Source: Planococcus liqunii (GTDB lineage: Bacteria; Bacillota; Bacilli; Bacillales_A; Planococcaceae). Taken from it: 64,000 nt of DNA. The translations under genes and the position numbers were made by a program. The notes beneath the pieces were generated by a model, which did not search any database, had not been told where the DNA came from, and saw nothing but the letters and a program-made list of their open reading frames with translations. Shown in pieces: positions 33,943-42,385 of this stretch (positions are counted from its first letter, which is position 1; the number at the start of each line of letters is the position of its first letter). The stretch is taken from NCBI RefSeq assembly GCF_030413595.1, contig NZ_CP129238.1, positions 2,914,001 to 2,978,000 of the forward strand, given 5' to 3'.

Positions 33943-34728
33943 TTAGAGTTTCACTTTCGACAACAAAGGCCTCCCTTGGTTCCAGCCCACTTCCACCGGC
34001 ATTCCAAAAAATGCCGACAGCCTTTCACTTGTCACCAATTCGTTTGTATTGCCGGAGGCGAACACCGCTCCGTCTTTTAGCAGCAAGGTTTTAGTGAACA
34101 CCGGCAAGATCTCTTCAATATGATGGGTGACATAAATGATCGTCGGTGCATCCGGTTTCGTTGCAATGCCTTCAATCGTTTCCAGCAACATTTCCCGGGC
34201 AATGAAATCAAGTCCGTTAGCCGGCTCATCGAGCACCAACAGTGCCGGCTCCGCCATCAAGGCGCGCCCAATCAGCACTCTTTGGCGCTCGCCGTGCGAC
34301 AAGGTTTCGTATGTTCGGTTTGCATATTCCAGGCAGCCCAGCTCTTTCAAGATTTCCACGCCTTTTTGGTCAATCGCTTCGGTCGTTTCTTCATACAAAC
34401 CAATGGAAGCATACGCGCCGCTCAATACCACTTCGTAGGCATTGTCGTACGGACTGATTTTCTGCTGCAGCGACGAAGAAACAAAGCCGATCTGCTTGCG
34501 CAGTTTCTCAGACAGGTAGGTTTTGCCGAATTCCAGGCCGAGGACGCTGACTTTCCCTTCGGTCGGGAAAAAATAGGCATTGATCAAGTCGAGGAGCGAC
34601 GTCTTGCCGGCGCCGTTCAAGCCGTACAGCACCCAGTGCTCTCCTTTCTCCACTTGCCAGTTCACCTTATCTAACACATTCTTGCCGTTCCGTCGGCGTG
34701 TGACGTTTTCCAGTTCCAATACTTTCAT
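33943..34728 (-). CDS. ABC transporter ATP-binding protein, YlmA-like
   Basis: 261 aa nucleotide-binding domain with Walker A GLNGAGKTS (about 36-44), Q-loop near SSSLQQ, signature LSHGERQRV (about 145), Walker B LLVLDEPANGLD and H-loop VTHHIEE. It resembles Bacillus YlmA and ModF-type ATPases. No permease or binding-protein gene is adjacent, so it is an orphan ATPase that pairs with an unlinked permease or has a non-transport role. GGGGCG precedes the ATG. The region upstream of it carries repeat locus B. Confidence 0.85.
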   Translation of the reverse strand: MKVLELENVTRRRNGKNVLDKVNWQVEKGEHWVLYGLNGAGKTSLLDLINAYFFPTEGKVSVLGLEFGKTYLSEKLRKQIGFVSSSLQQKISPYDNAYEVVLSGAYASIGLYEETTEAIDQKGVEILKELGCLEYANRTYETLSHGERQRVLIGRALMAEPALLVLDEPANGLDFIAREMLLETIEGIATKPDAPTIIYVTHHIEEILPVFTKTLLLKDGAVFASGNTNELVTSERLSAFFGMPVEVGWNQGRPLLSKVKL

Positions 34729-34791
34729 CGTAACGCCCCTTTCTACTAAAAAACACCTTTATAACAGGTCAAAAACCGATTGAAAAAGCCC

Positions 34792-34987
34792 TTCGCCAAA
34801 GCGAATGCCCCCTAAAATCCAACTCACTTTTTGCTCAGGCAAAAAGCAACCGGCCGAAAACCTTTACCGGCATTTCCCGTAATTTCTACCGGTGCTTTTT
34901 CAATTTCTATCGGTGTTTCTTCGTTTTCTATCGATGTTTTTGAACTTTCTATCGGTGTTTTTTGACTTTCTATCGATATTCTCCTTA
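34792..34987 (+). repeat. Composite repeat element, locus B (two hairpins, linker, 21-bp array)
   Basis: Same order as locus A copy 2: hairpin TTCGC-CAAA-GCGAA (34792-34805), hairpin CTTTTTGC-TCAG-GCAAAAAG (34827-34846), linker with AAAACCTTTACC, then five contiguous 21-bp units at 34883-34987 with core TTTCTATCGRTGTTTTT. The minus strand can be read as a heptapeptide repeat (for example TPIESSK), which is a by-product of the 21-bp period. It lies between the terminator of pepF and the start of the ABC ATPase gene. Confidence 0.85.
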
Positions 34988-35023
34988 AATCTCTTAAAAC
35001 TCGTAGACAATAAACAAACAAAT

Positions 35024-35059
35024 ACCGCCCACAGAATCAACCCGATTCTGCAGACGGCG
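35024..35059 (-). terminator. Terminator of pepF
   Basis: Hairpin CGCC ... CAGAATC/GATTCTG ... GGCG, followed on the minus strand by TATTTGTTTGTTT; 7 bases beyond the stop. Confidence 0.7.
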
Positions 35060-35065
35060 AAATTT

Positions 35066-36865
35066 TTACTTCACAGCGACTTCCGTCAGCTCCAAAAACT
35101 CCTCGACATCTTTCACACACACCGCAATTGCATCTTCCCAAAAAGCGGCTTCTTCCAAATCAACGCCTAAATGTTTCTGCGCCAACCCTTCCACCGTCAT
35201 GCGTCCGGTATCCCGCAGGAGTGCATTGTAGGATTCTTCGAAACCGCCTTCCGTTCCCAACGCTTTGGCATAAATGCCTTGGCTGAAGAGATAGCCGAAT
35301 GTGTACGGGAAGTTATAGAACGGCACGCCGGTAATGTGGAAATGCAGCGTCGACGCCCAAAATGTCGGGCTGTAGCTTGCAAGTTCTTCGCAATAGGCTT
35401 CTTTTTGCGCTTCCACCGCCAGCTCGTTCAAGCGCTCTGCCGATACTGCTCCGTTTTTCCGTTCTTCATAAAAACGCTTTTCGAACAGGAAGCGGGAATG
35501 GATGTTCATGAAAAACGCGATGCTGCGCTTGATCTTGTCTTCCAAAAGCGCAATTTTTTCTTCATCGAAAGAGGCATTTTTCACCGCCGCGTCCGAGACG
35601 ACCATTTCCGCGAAAGTGGAAGCTGTTTCAGCCACGTTCATGGCATAGCGCTGATTGAGCGCTTCCGTATCGTTCATGATGTGCTGATGATAAGCGTGCC
35701 CGAGTTCATGCGCCAGTGTGGAAATATTTGTAGCCGACCCCGAAAATGTCATAAAGATGCGCGTCTGTTCACTGTCCGGGAAACTGGTGCAGAAACCGCC
35801 CGGGCGCTTGCCGGCCCGGTCTTCCGCTTCAATCCAGCGCTTTTCAAACGCCTTTCTCGAAAACTCGGCCATTTGTGGGCTGAACTTGCCGAATTGCTCC
35901 AGGATGAACGCCGCGGCATCGTCGTAGCTGACTTTTTGTGTGGACTTCGTCAACGGCGCATTCAAGTCGTGCCAGTGCAATCTTTCAAGACCCAGCAGTT
36001 CCGCTTTTCGCTTTAAATATTTCACGAAAGGCGCTTTTTGATCGCTGATAGCTTCCCACATCGTATCCAAAGTCTTCTCACTCATGCGGTTCAATTCGAG
36101 CGGCTCTTTCAGGACATTGCCCCAGCCGCGGTGTTTGTAAGTCTGCAGGCGGAATCCAGCGAGGTTGTTCAAGGTTTCGGCGAAGAGATCCGCGTCTTCC
36201 TGCCAGGCGGCGCTGATTTTGCCGGACACTTCTTTGCGGGCTGCCCGGTCAGGTGTACTTAAGCGGTTTGCGGCCTGCCCCATCGACAATTTTTTCACTT
36301 GGCCGTCTTCCGTATGTTCAATGCTCATTTTGCCGACCAGGCTCGCATACATCTGGTTCCAGGCCGCATAGCCGTTGACCGACAAATCGTTGATCAGGAT
36401 TTCCTGTTCAATCGGCAGCTTCTCTTTCGCTTGCGTGCGTTTTTCATTCAGCACAAAGGCGACCGGCTCCAGGCTCGGCTGTTCCAGCATGCCTTTCCAC
36501 ACAGCGTCATCCACCTGCAGAAATTTCTCATCGAGCTTCGCCATGACCGACGCAAACGCAGCACCGAGTTCGCTCCGTTTTCCTGAAAGGATTTTCGCTT
36601 CATGGTCGGTGATGTCCTGAGCTGTCAGGCAGCTTGCAAACGCGCCGATTTCCCGCAGCTGTTTCGTGGTGCTGTCCAGCAATTCCAAAGCCAGCGACAG
36701 CTCCTGCACTTTTTCCGGGGAATCGAGTGGAGCCAAACGGTCCACCAGTTCTGTCAATTCGTTGAGATTCGCTTCAAACTTAGCTATGTAGGTTTTTAAT
36801 TCCTGCGACGTGCTGCCGCCTTTAAAGATAGATTCCAGATCCCATGTCAAGTTATATTGAGCCAT
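35066..36865 (-). CDS. pepF: Oligoendopeptidase F (M3B metallopeptidase)
   Basis: 599 aa cytoplasmic zinc peptidase that cleaves oligopeptides. The zinc motif HELGHAYHQH (HExxH) is at about residue 385, with the third-ligand Glu region in NVAETASTFAEMVV about 25 residues later. Length and the N-terminal YNLTWDLESIF are normal for PepF. No signal peptide. Single gene with an A+T-rich upstream region. Likely roles are peptide turnover and recycling of signal or pheromone peptides; the substrate is not predictable. Confidence 0.93.
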   Translation of the reverse strand: MAQYNLTWDLESIFKGGSTSQELKTYIAKFEANLNELTELVDRLAPLDSPEKVQELSLALELLDSTTKQLREIGAFASCLTAQDITDHEAKILSGKRSELGAAFASVMAKLDEKFLQVDDAVWKGMLEQPSLEPVAFVLNEKRTQAKEKLPIEQEILINDLSVNGYAAWNQMYASLVGKMSIEHTEDGQVKKLSMGQAANRLSTPDRAARKEVSGKISAAWQEDADLFAETLNNLAGFRLQTYKHRGWGNVLKEPLELNRMSEKTLDTMWEAISDQKAPFVKYLKRKAELLGLERLHWHDLNAPLTKSTQKVSYDDAAAFILEQFGKFSPQMAEFSRKAFEKRWIEAEDRAGKRPGGFCTSFPDSEQTRIFMTFSGSATNISTLAHELGHAYHQHIMNDTEALNQRYAMNVAETASTFAEMVVSDAAVKNASFDEEKIALLEDKIKRSIAFFMNIHSRFLFEKRFYEERKNGAVSAERLNELAVEAQKEAYCEELASYSPTFWASTLHFHITGVPFYNFPYTFGYLFSQGIYAKALGTEGGFEESYNALLRDTGRMTVEGLAQKHLGVDLEEAAFWEDAIAVCVKDVEEFLELTEVAVK

Positions 36866-37183
36866 TTGTTTTTCTCCCCTTTATTTAGCCGTGTTCCTCT
36901 ATATTAGTTTAAAAATTCTTTCAATTCAAGTTATCGGTGGATTCTCTGCTTAGAAACCTGCACCGGGGATACATAGCAATAAACGAGCCGTTCCCGAATG
37001 GTGATGGGAACCCTAAAATTCTCTTTTGACTGCTGAAATAGGCTTTGCACAACCCATTCATGTCTTTAAACTGAAATCAAAAAAATATTATTTTAATGAT
37101 AAATTAATAAAAGTATAGATTAAGTTAGAATATTCTGATAATATATTTTATATCGAAACTACATTTTATTCTTCAGGAGATGC
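36866..37183. other. Divergent intergenic region
   Basis: No gene seen. A small inverted repeat GTTCCC/GGGAAC (about 36992-37013) is present but lacks a T-run. The last 120 bases are very A+T rich and probably hold the promoter of the secreted peptidase gene. Confidence 0.4.
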
Positions 37184-37951
37184 ATGCATATGAAAAACAT
37201 CCCAAAAGTTCTGTTCATCTTTTTATTCACTTTCTTTCTAGCTGGATGGGCCCATTTGGAAAACTCAGCTTCAGCGGCCCCGCAGCCCAATTATGTAAAA
37301 GATTTGCCGCCTGGCCATTCGATGTATGACTACCTCCTTTATTTAGCAAAAGACCTGGATGCATTTTGGTCACCGATTATGGTCGGGGACGGCTACGCTG
37401 ACCCTGCCGTCACATATTCCTTCCCGGCTCCCGGCGTGCCGGTTGCTACCAATTGCGCCGTTGAAGAGCCGGCAGATTTCCCGGCGCAAGCCTTTTACTG
37501 CGGCTTTGACGACCAAATTGTCCTGACACAGGAAATGGCAAGGCAGTTGTGGGACGGCACCTATCGGACCAATTACGAAGCACCTGTCACATACAAGGCC
37601 GGTGACTTTTCCGTTGCTTTTGTGATGGCGCATGAATATGCCCATAACCTTCAGACCGAACTCGGCTGGCTGCCGGTTTACGAAGAAGAAGAACCGCTGG
37701 CGACGTCCCGAAGCCTCGAGTTGAACGCCGATTGCCTCGCAGGTGTCTGGACCCGTTCCGTTAATGACCGCGGGCTTCTCGATGCAAGTGATCTCAATGA
37801 AGCAAAACGGACCTTAACCGACCTCGGACAGGACCCCAACGATCCGAATCCGACACACGGCACGCCGCAGGAACGGAACAAAGCGTTTCTCTTAGGCTAT
37901 AACAACGGCACAGCCCCTAGCTGCGACCCGTATTTATTGAATCCATATTAA
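37184..37951 (+). CDS. Secreted neutral zinc metallopeptidase (YpfJ / PF04228-like)
   Basis: 255 aa with an N-terminal signal peptide (hydrophobic FIFLFTFFLAGWA; cleavage near SASAA). The zinc-binding HExxH is HEYAHNLQTELG (about 151-162), followed by the ELNADCLAGVW motif typical of putative neutral zinc metallopeptidases, which supplies the third ligand. Several cysteines (CAVEE, YCGF, DCLAG, SCDP) could form disulphides outside the cell. Either ATG 37184 or 37190 could be the start; AGGAG sits 4 or 10 bases upstream. Substrate unknown. Convergent with nagB. Confidence 0.8.
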   Translation: MHMKNIPKVLFIFLFTFFLAGWAHLENSASAAPQPNYVKDLPPGHSMYDYLLYLAKDLDAFWSPIMVGDGYADPAVTYSFPAPGVPVATNCAVEEPADFPAQAFYCGFDDQIVLTQEMARQLWDGTYRTNYEAPVTYKAGDFSVAFVMAHEYAHNLQTELGWLPVYEEEEPLATSRSLELNADCLAGVWTRSVNDRGLLDASDLNEAKRTLTDLGQDPNDPNPTHGTPQERNKAFLLGYNNGTAPSCDPYLLNPY

Positions 37952-37954
37952 TAA

Positions 37955-38002
37955 AAAAGAACCGTGTACCGGCTCCTTTAGAAGCTGGCACACGGTTCTT
38001 TT
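37955..38002. terminator. Bidirectional terminator between the Zn-peptidase gene and nagB
   Basis: Long imperfect hairpin AAAAGAACCGTGT...GGCT against AGC..ACACGGTTCTTTT, with A-run left and T-run right, between convergent stops. Confidence 0.85.
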
Positions 38003-38738
38003 AGGATTTTGACAATGAAGGCTCAAGCGCCAGTTCATCTGCAATGACTGTGACATCCGGATGTGTCTGAAGGATGGATGCCGGAAAGTCTTCCGTCACA
38101 TCGCCGTTCAGCAAACGGTGCAGCGCTTCCGCTTTTTGCTCGCCGGACACCAGCAAGAGGATTTTTTTGCTTTCCATAATCGATGCAATGCCCATGCTGA
38201 TGGCTTGCGTCGGCACCTCTTCAATCCCTGGGAAAAAACGGGCATTGGCGCGGCGCGTTGATGGGGAAAGCTCTACCACATGCGTCCGGCTTGAAAACGG
38301 CGTTCCCGGTTCGTTAAAGCCGATGTGGCCGTTCAATCCGATTCCAAGTACTTGAAGGCCGATGCCCCCTGCACGTTGAATCTGTTTTTCGTATGCCCGG
38401 CAATCCTGCTCTAAATCCTCAGAGTGCCCGTCGGGAAGATGGATCTGGTCCGCTCTAAGATTGACATGGTCAAACAGCTTTTCCTTCATATAGTGATGGT
38501 AGCTGTTCGCATCGTCTTTTTTCAGCCCGACGTATTCGTCCAGATTGAAGGTCGTCACGTTCTCGAATGACACTTTGCCTTGCTTGTATTTTTCAATCAA
38601 ACAGCTGTACAGCTTTTCAGGCGTGGATCCGGTCGCCAGTCCGAGGACTGGATTCCGGCTCTCTTGAATATGCTCCATGATTATGGAACACGCTTTTTTG
38701 CTCATTTCCTCGTAGTTGTCCACTTTAACAAGTTGCAA
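38001..38738 (-). CDS. nagB: Glucosamine-6-phosphate deaminase
   Basis: Converts glucosamine-6-phosphate to fructose-6-phosphate and ammonia, the last step of sialic acid and GlcNAc use. About 245 aa. Motifs: GLATGSTPEKLYSCL (about 34-48), NLDEYVGL, GIGLNGHIGFNEPG (about 133-146) and TRRANARFF. The start is likely a TTG at 38738, preceded by GAGGTGG; an upstream GTG at 38747 overlaps that site. It is the last gene of the nan cluster, 10-20 bases after rpiR. No nagA is visible in the window, so GlcNAc-6-P deacetylase must be encoded elsewhere. Confidence 0.92.
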   Translation of the reverse strand: MQLVKVDNYEEMSKKACSIIMEHIQESRNPVLGLATGSTPEKLYSCLIEKYKQGKVSFENVTTFNLDEYVGLKKDDANSYHHYMKEKLFDHVNLRADQIHLPDGHSEDLEQDCRAYEKQIQRAGGIGLQVLGIGLNGHIGFNEPGTPFSSRTHVVELSPSTRRANARFFPGIEEVPTQAISMGIASIMESKKILLLVSGEQKAEALHRLLNGDVTEDFPASILQTHPDVTVIADELALEPSLSKS

Positions 38739-38756
38739 TTTTTCCACCTCTATCGA

Positions 38757-39599
38757 TTAATATAACTTGCTTGCAATATGCTCCGTGATTTCCCGCTTTA
38801 CACTCTCTGCATCTTTGAAGTTATTCATTGTGAGTCCCGTGCAAATCAAATCAATCAAATACAATTGGGCAATTTTCGACACAAGCGATCCGCTGTCCAA
38901 CGGACTTTCTTTTGCCGATGACAGCAAAATATGGTCGGCGTATTTTGTTAACGGCGACTTCACGTACGTCGTTAACGCAATAACGGCTGCGTTCTTTTCT
39001 TTGGCGATCTTTACTGCATCGATGATGTCTTTCGTGCTTCCCGTCAAACTGATGGCGATTACGACGGAATTTTCATTGAGCGACGACGCCCGCATAATCT
39101 GGAAGTGCGAGTCCGTAATAACGCTGACATGTTTGCCGATGCGCATCAAGCGGTTTTGCATATCGAGCCCGGCAATGCCCGATGACCCGATGCCAAAAAT
39201 GACAACATCCGATGAATCGTTGATGGCTCGTATGCATTTTTCCAAAGTTTCAGCATCGACGACATCCGATGTATCTTCGACCGCCTGGATGATGTTGTTG
39301 CGGATCCGGTAAATAAAGGACTCGTCGTTTTCGGAATGATCCGCAGCCGGCACTTCCTGGGCAAACAGGAATTTAAAGTCCTGGAACCCTTTAAAGCCGA
39401 GCTTGCGGAAAAAGCGCAAGACAGTCGCTTCGGCAACACCGCTCAGCTCAGATAGTTCCGTCAAAGAATGGTAGAGGACCTGGTTCGGGTTCGACAGGAT
39501 GTATTCGTAGATTTTATGTTCGGATTTTGTGAAATTGTGCTTGTGCTGTTCCATTAATAGGGAAGGTTTCGGTCCAGCAATTGTTCTCGAATCCATCAT
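38757..39599 (-). CDS. MurR/RpiR family transcriptional regulator of the nan cluster
   Basis: 280 aa. N-terminal HTH_6 domain (about 15-90; GVAEATVLRFFRKLGFKGFQ) and C-terminal SIS sugar-phosphate-binding domain (about 120-250; VVIFGIGSSGIAGLDMQNRL, VIAISLTGSTKDIIDA). Such regulators sense amino-sugar phosphates (NanR-type in Gram-positives responds to ManNAc-6-P). It probably controls the nan promoter near 45600 through the 20-bp inverted repeat there. A 110-base gap separates it from nanK and contains a TATAAT-like element (39681-39686), so it may also have its own promoter. Adjacent to nagB. Confidence 0.88.
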   Translation of the reverse strand: MMDSRTIAGPKPSLLMEQHKHNFTKSEHKIYEYILSNPNQVLYHSLTELSELSGVAEATVLRFFRKLGFKGFQDFKFLFAQEVPAADHSENDESFIYRIRNNIIQAVEDTSDVVDAETLEKCIRAINDSSDVVIFGIGSSGIAGLDMQNRLMRIGKHVSVITDSHFQIMRASSLNENSVVIAISLTGSTKDIIDAVKIAKEKNAAVIALTTYVKSPLTKYADHILLSSAKESPLDSGSLVSKIAQLYLIDLICTGLTMNNFKDAESVKREITEHIASKLY

Positions 39600-39708
39600 T
39601 TGGCCCCCAATCAGTTGAAATATTCCACTGGTGCTTCAAGTCTTAATTTTGGTCTGTGCAATGGTCCATAGCTCGTATGAATTATACGTTAATCGCCTAA
39701 TTGCTAAC

Positions 39709-40617
39709 CTACTCCATGCCGCTCTTATCCAAAAAATTCTTAGCGGCACCAAGCAAATTCGATTTATTGTCGTGTTCGGCCATCTTAATCTGCAGGGATT
39801 GCCGGTGATTCGGCATGATCTTGTTTTCCAAAGAGGACAGGACGGCTTGCTGCAGGAAGTCACCTTGGGCAGAGATGCCGCCCCCGATGACGATAAGCTC
39901 CGGATTCAAGAGGTGGACGAGTGTCTGCAGGCCGGTGGTGAGATCATCCAGCCAGTGTTCAAAGAGCTGGACGGCATCCCGGTTGCCTGCTTTTACTTGC
40001 TCAAAATACGCTTTTAGTTCCCATCCTTCTCCGAACTGCTCAGTTACCTGTCTTTGTAATGCCAAGCTGGAAGCGTATTGTTCGTAGCAGCCCCTTTGTC
40101 CGCAAGTGCACGGTGTGCCGTTCGGATACAAATTGATGTGCCCGATTTCTCCAGCTGAAAAATGGCTTCCTGTGTAAAGTTCACCGTTTAAAAACAAAGC
40201 GCCTCCGATGCCGGTGCCGATGGTCACACAAAGGAAGTCCCTCGTTCCTCTTGCCGCCCCTTTCCAGTATTCCCCGAGAGCGGTGCAGTTGACGTCATTT
40301 TCCATACATGCCGGCAGGCCGGTATGTGCGGAAATCCGTTGAGCCAGTTCAGTACCAGTATAGCCCGGCAAGGTGTCGGTTGCAAAAACGACCCGGCCGT
40401 TGACGTTGTCGATCTGTCCAGCGGAGCTGATGGAGATGCCGTCCAGTTGAACTTTTCCCATCAACTCATCACAAAGGCGCTGCACTTTTGCGACCAGCGC
40501 TTCTCCACCTTGAGCCGCTTCTGTCGGAACCGAGCCGTGAAACAAAAACGCGCCCTCTTCATCCACCGCTGCATATTTGACGAAAGTGCCGCCAATATCA
40601 ATTACACCAAGCTGCAT
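39709..40617 (-). CDS. nanK: ROK family kinase, probable N-acetylmannosamine kinase
   Basis: 302 aa. ROK features: phosphate loop IDIGGTFVKYAAVDE at the N-terminus, catalytic Asp in ACMENDVNCTALGEY, TIGTGIGGALFLNGELYTGS, and the zinc-binding CxCGxxGCxE in CTCGQRGCYEQYAS near residue 180. ROK kinases phosphorylate glucose, ManNAc or GlcNAc; the setting between nanA/nanE and nagB points to ManNAc to ManNAc-6-P. The specificity is inferred from context. GGGG precedes the ATG. A terminator-like hairpin separates it from the flavoprotein gene upstream. Confidence 0.88.
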   Translation of the reverse strand: MQLGVIDIGGTFVKYAAVDEEGAFLFHGSVPTEAAQGGEALVAKVQRLCDELMGKVQLDGISISSAGQIDNVNGRVVFATDTLPGYTGTELAQRISAHTGLPACMENDVNCTALGEYWKGAARGTRDFLCVTIGTGIGGALFLNGELYTGSHFSAGEIGHINLYPNGTPCTCGQRGCYEQYASSLALQRQVTEQFGEGWELKAYFEQVKAGNRDAVQLFEHWLDDLTTGLQTLVHLLNPELIVIGGGISAQGDFLQQAVLSSLENKIMPNHRQSLQIKMAEHDNKSNLLGAAKNFLDKSGME

Positions 40618-40643
40618 GTGTTGTTCCCCTTTTCGTTATGAAT

Positions 40644-40682
40644 AAAAAGAGAAAAACCGCGTTGATGGGCTTTTCTCTTTTT
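40644..40682 (-). terminator. Internal terminator or attenuator in the nan operon
   Basis: Perfect 12-bp A/T-rich stem AAAAAGAGAAAA with its complement around a 15-base loop, between the flavoprotein stop and nanK start. It may lower expression of the distal genes. Confidence 0.6.
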
Positions 40683-40694
40683 AATCGCTTCTCT

Positions 40695-42368
40695 TTATTG
40701 GTTCAGGAACTCAAAAGATAAAGTTCCCGGTTTCGTTTCTTTTATAAACAGCCGTTTTGCGAATTCCGGCTTTTCTTGCGGATGGTCTTCCCGGTAATGA
40801 GCGCCGCGGCTTTCTTTTCGTTCCAGCATCGCCTGCAGCAGAAGCTGCGACAATTTCAAGAAGTTCTTTGCCTTGATTGCCAATTTCCGTGTGGCTTGCT
40901 GCTTGAAAAAGTGGGCCAAATCAAGCCCATTTTCCAAAGCGTTGATCTCTTCTATTGCTGCGAGCAGCTGTTGTTCTGAACGGACGACGTTGCCGGCATA
41001 CCATAGGATTTCGCGGACTTTATCAACCGCCTCATGGACTGCCTCGGCATCTGTGCATTTGCCCTTTTTGTTAAACAACCGGTTCAACTGAAGTTCCGCT
41101 GTCTCTAAACCAATCTCGTATGGTTCCACTTCTTGCATATAGCGGGAACAATCAGCGGCCGCACGTTTCCCAAACACCATGCAGGCCCCCGTCGAATTGC
41201 CGCCGAGGCGGTTCGCCCCTTCGATATTACAGGACAGTTCACCGATGGCGTAAAGACCGGGCACCCCGGAGCGGCCGTCTGGATCGATGTAGACGCCGCC
41301 GTTGCTGGCATGCGCGAACGGCGCAATCCGGACTTCGTCCCCCACCAAATGGATGCCGTTTTGTTCTAGCCAATTCAAGTATACCGTATAAAACTCTTCA
41401 TCGTTTTCATAGAGCTCCGGATCATACAACAGCTCAAATCCTTGTTCGCTGCGGGTTCTGATGATTTCTTTCATCATCGCGATGTCCACCCATTTCGACT
41501 CGAGCGAATCGGTGAACGGGCCGTGGCCGCTGCGGATTTCCAGGCATTCTTTCCGGGACAGCCCTTCCGGGAGTACTGGATCCAGCAAGCTTTCCCCGCT
41601 GTCTTTCACAATATCCCGGCAGTACATCAAAGTGTGTTCGCCGAATAAGGTCTTGTAGCGCGGGGTCGTAATGCCTGGGATAAACTGGATGAACTCCATA
41701 TTGACGAGGCTCGCTCCGGCTTCAAGCGCCAGCACATGGCCAGAGCCGTCCACGTCGTTCGGATTCAAATTGTGTTTGTACAAACTGCCGAAACCGCCGG
41801 TCGCCAAAACAACCGCTTTGCATTCGACAACAATCACTTCATTGTCCCGATCGAGGAGGAGCGCCCCTACCACTCGCTCTTCCTGCTGGATCAACGAAAT
41901 GACTACGGTCCGTTCCATGACGTTCAACTTTTCGTAGCCGCCAAAAATCTCCGTAACGTTTTCCCGGATGCCGTCCCAATTGCTGAGCAGATAAATGTCC
42001 CGTGGATGTTCGGCAAAACACGCTTTCCGCTCGCCCTCCAGCTTTTTGGAGATGACGCCGATGTCGCCGTATTCTTGGACCCGCTCCGCAATTTCCTCGA
42101 CGTATACTTCGGCAAGATCCTGCCGGTGCATCCCCCGGCTTGCTGTTTCGATATCCGCCATGAACACCGGTTTATCGCTGCCGTCTTTTGTCACTTGTGT
42201 GCCAAGAGACGCTTTTAACGGGTAGAAGCTGGAACCGGAAGCCAGCTTCATCTTCGTTGCCATCAATACTTCATGGTGTTGGTCTGCCAGTTCTTTCGCT
42301 ACTTTAATGCCGGCCAAACCGCTTCCCACAACCAATACATCCGTCTTGATTTTTCGGTTAATGCGCAC
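40695..42368 (-). CDS. FAD-dependent oxidoreductase (fumarate reductase / L-aspartate oxidase fold) in the nan operon
   Basis: About 557 aa. Rossmann FAD motif VVGSGLAGIKVAKELA at the N-terminus, second FAD contact AVVLATGGFGSLYKHN (about 187), capping domain, GLYAIGELSCNIEGANRLGG (about 385) with NSTGACMVFGKRAA, then a helical C-terminal domain as in SdhA/NadB. The histidine that carries covalent FAD in SdhA is absent (ASGSSFYPLKASLG), so FAD should be non-covalent. No iron-sulphur or membrane subunit is nearby. GTG start at 42368 is chosen for AGGAGA upstream. It begins 17 bases after the symporter stop, so it belongs to the operon. No standard sialic acid step needs it; the reaction is unknown. 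Confidence 0.8.
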   Translation of the reverse strand: MRINRKIKTDVLVVGSGLAGIKVAKELADQHHEVLMATKMKLASGSSFYPLKASLGTQVTKDGSDKPVFMADIETASRGMHRQDLAEVYVEEIAERVQEYGDIGVISKKLEGERKACFAEHPRDIYLLSNWDGIRENVTEIFGGYEKLNVMERTVVISLIQQEERVVGALLLDRDNEVIVVECKAVVLATGGFGSLYKHNLNPNDVDGSGHVLALEAGASLVNMEFIQFIPGITTPRYKTLFGEHTLMYCRDIVKDSGESLLDPVLPEGLSRKECLEIRSGHGPFTDSLESKWVDIAMMKEIIRTRSEQGFELLYDPELYENDEEFYTVYLNWLEQNGIHLVGDEVRIAPFAHASNGGVYIDPDGRSGVPGLYAIGELSCNIEGANRLGGNSTGACMVFGKRAAADCSRYMQEVEPYEIGLETAELQLNRLFNKKGKCTDAEAVHEAVDKVREILWYAGNVVRSEQQLLAAIEEINALENGLDLAHFFKQQATRKLAIKAKNFLKLSQLLLQAMLERKESRGAHYREDHPQEKPEFAKRLFIKETKPGTLSFEFLNQ

Positions 42369-42385
42369 AACTGATTCTCCTATTT

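Noticed and set aside
34824..35021. Minus-strand 65-codon frame with heptad repeats
   Set aside because: It reads through the 21-bp array and a hairpin of repeat locus B, has no good ribosome binding site, and the non-coding element explains the repetition.
35171..36016. Plus-strand open frame of about 281 codons opposite pepF
   Set aside because: It overlaps the catalytic part of PepF on the other strand and has no supporting start or family; a by-product of codon bias.
36992..37013. Short inverted repeat GTTCCC/GGGAAC
   Set aside because: Six base pairs without T-run or adjacent gene end; not supported as terminator or operator.
39673..39687. TATAAT-like element within an imperfect palindrome upstream of rpiR
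   Set aside because: No acceptable -35 at normal spacing; kept only as a remark under the regulator.
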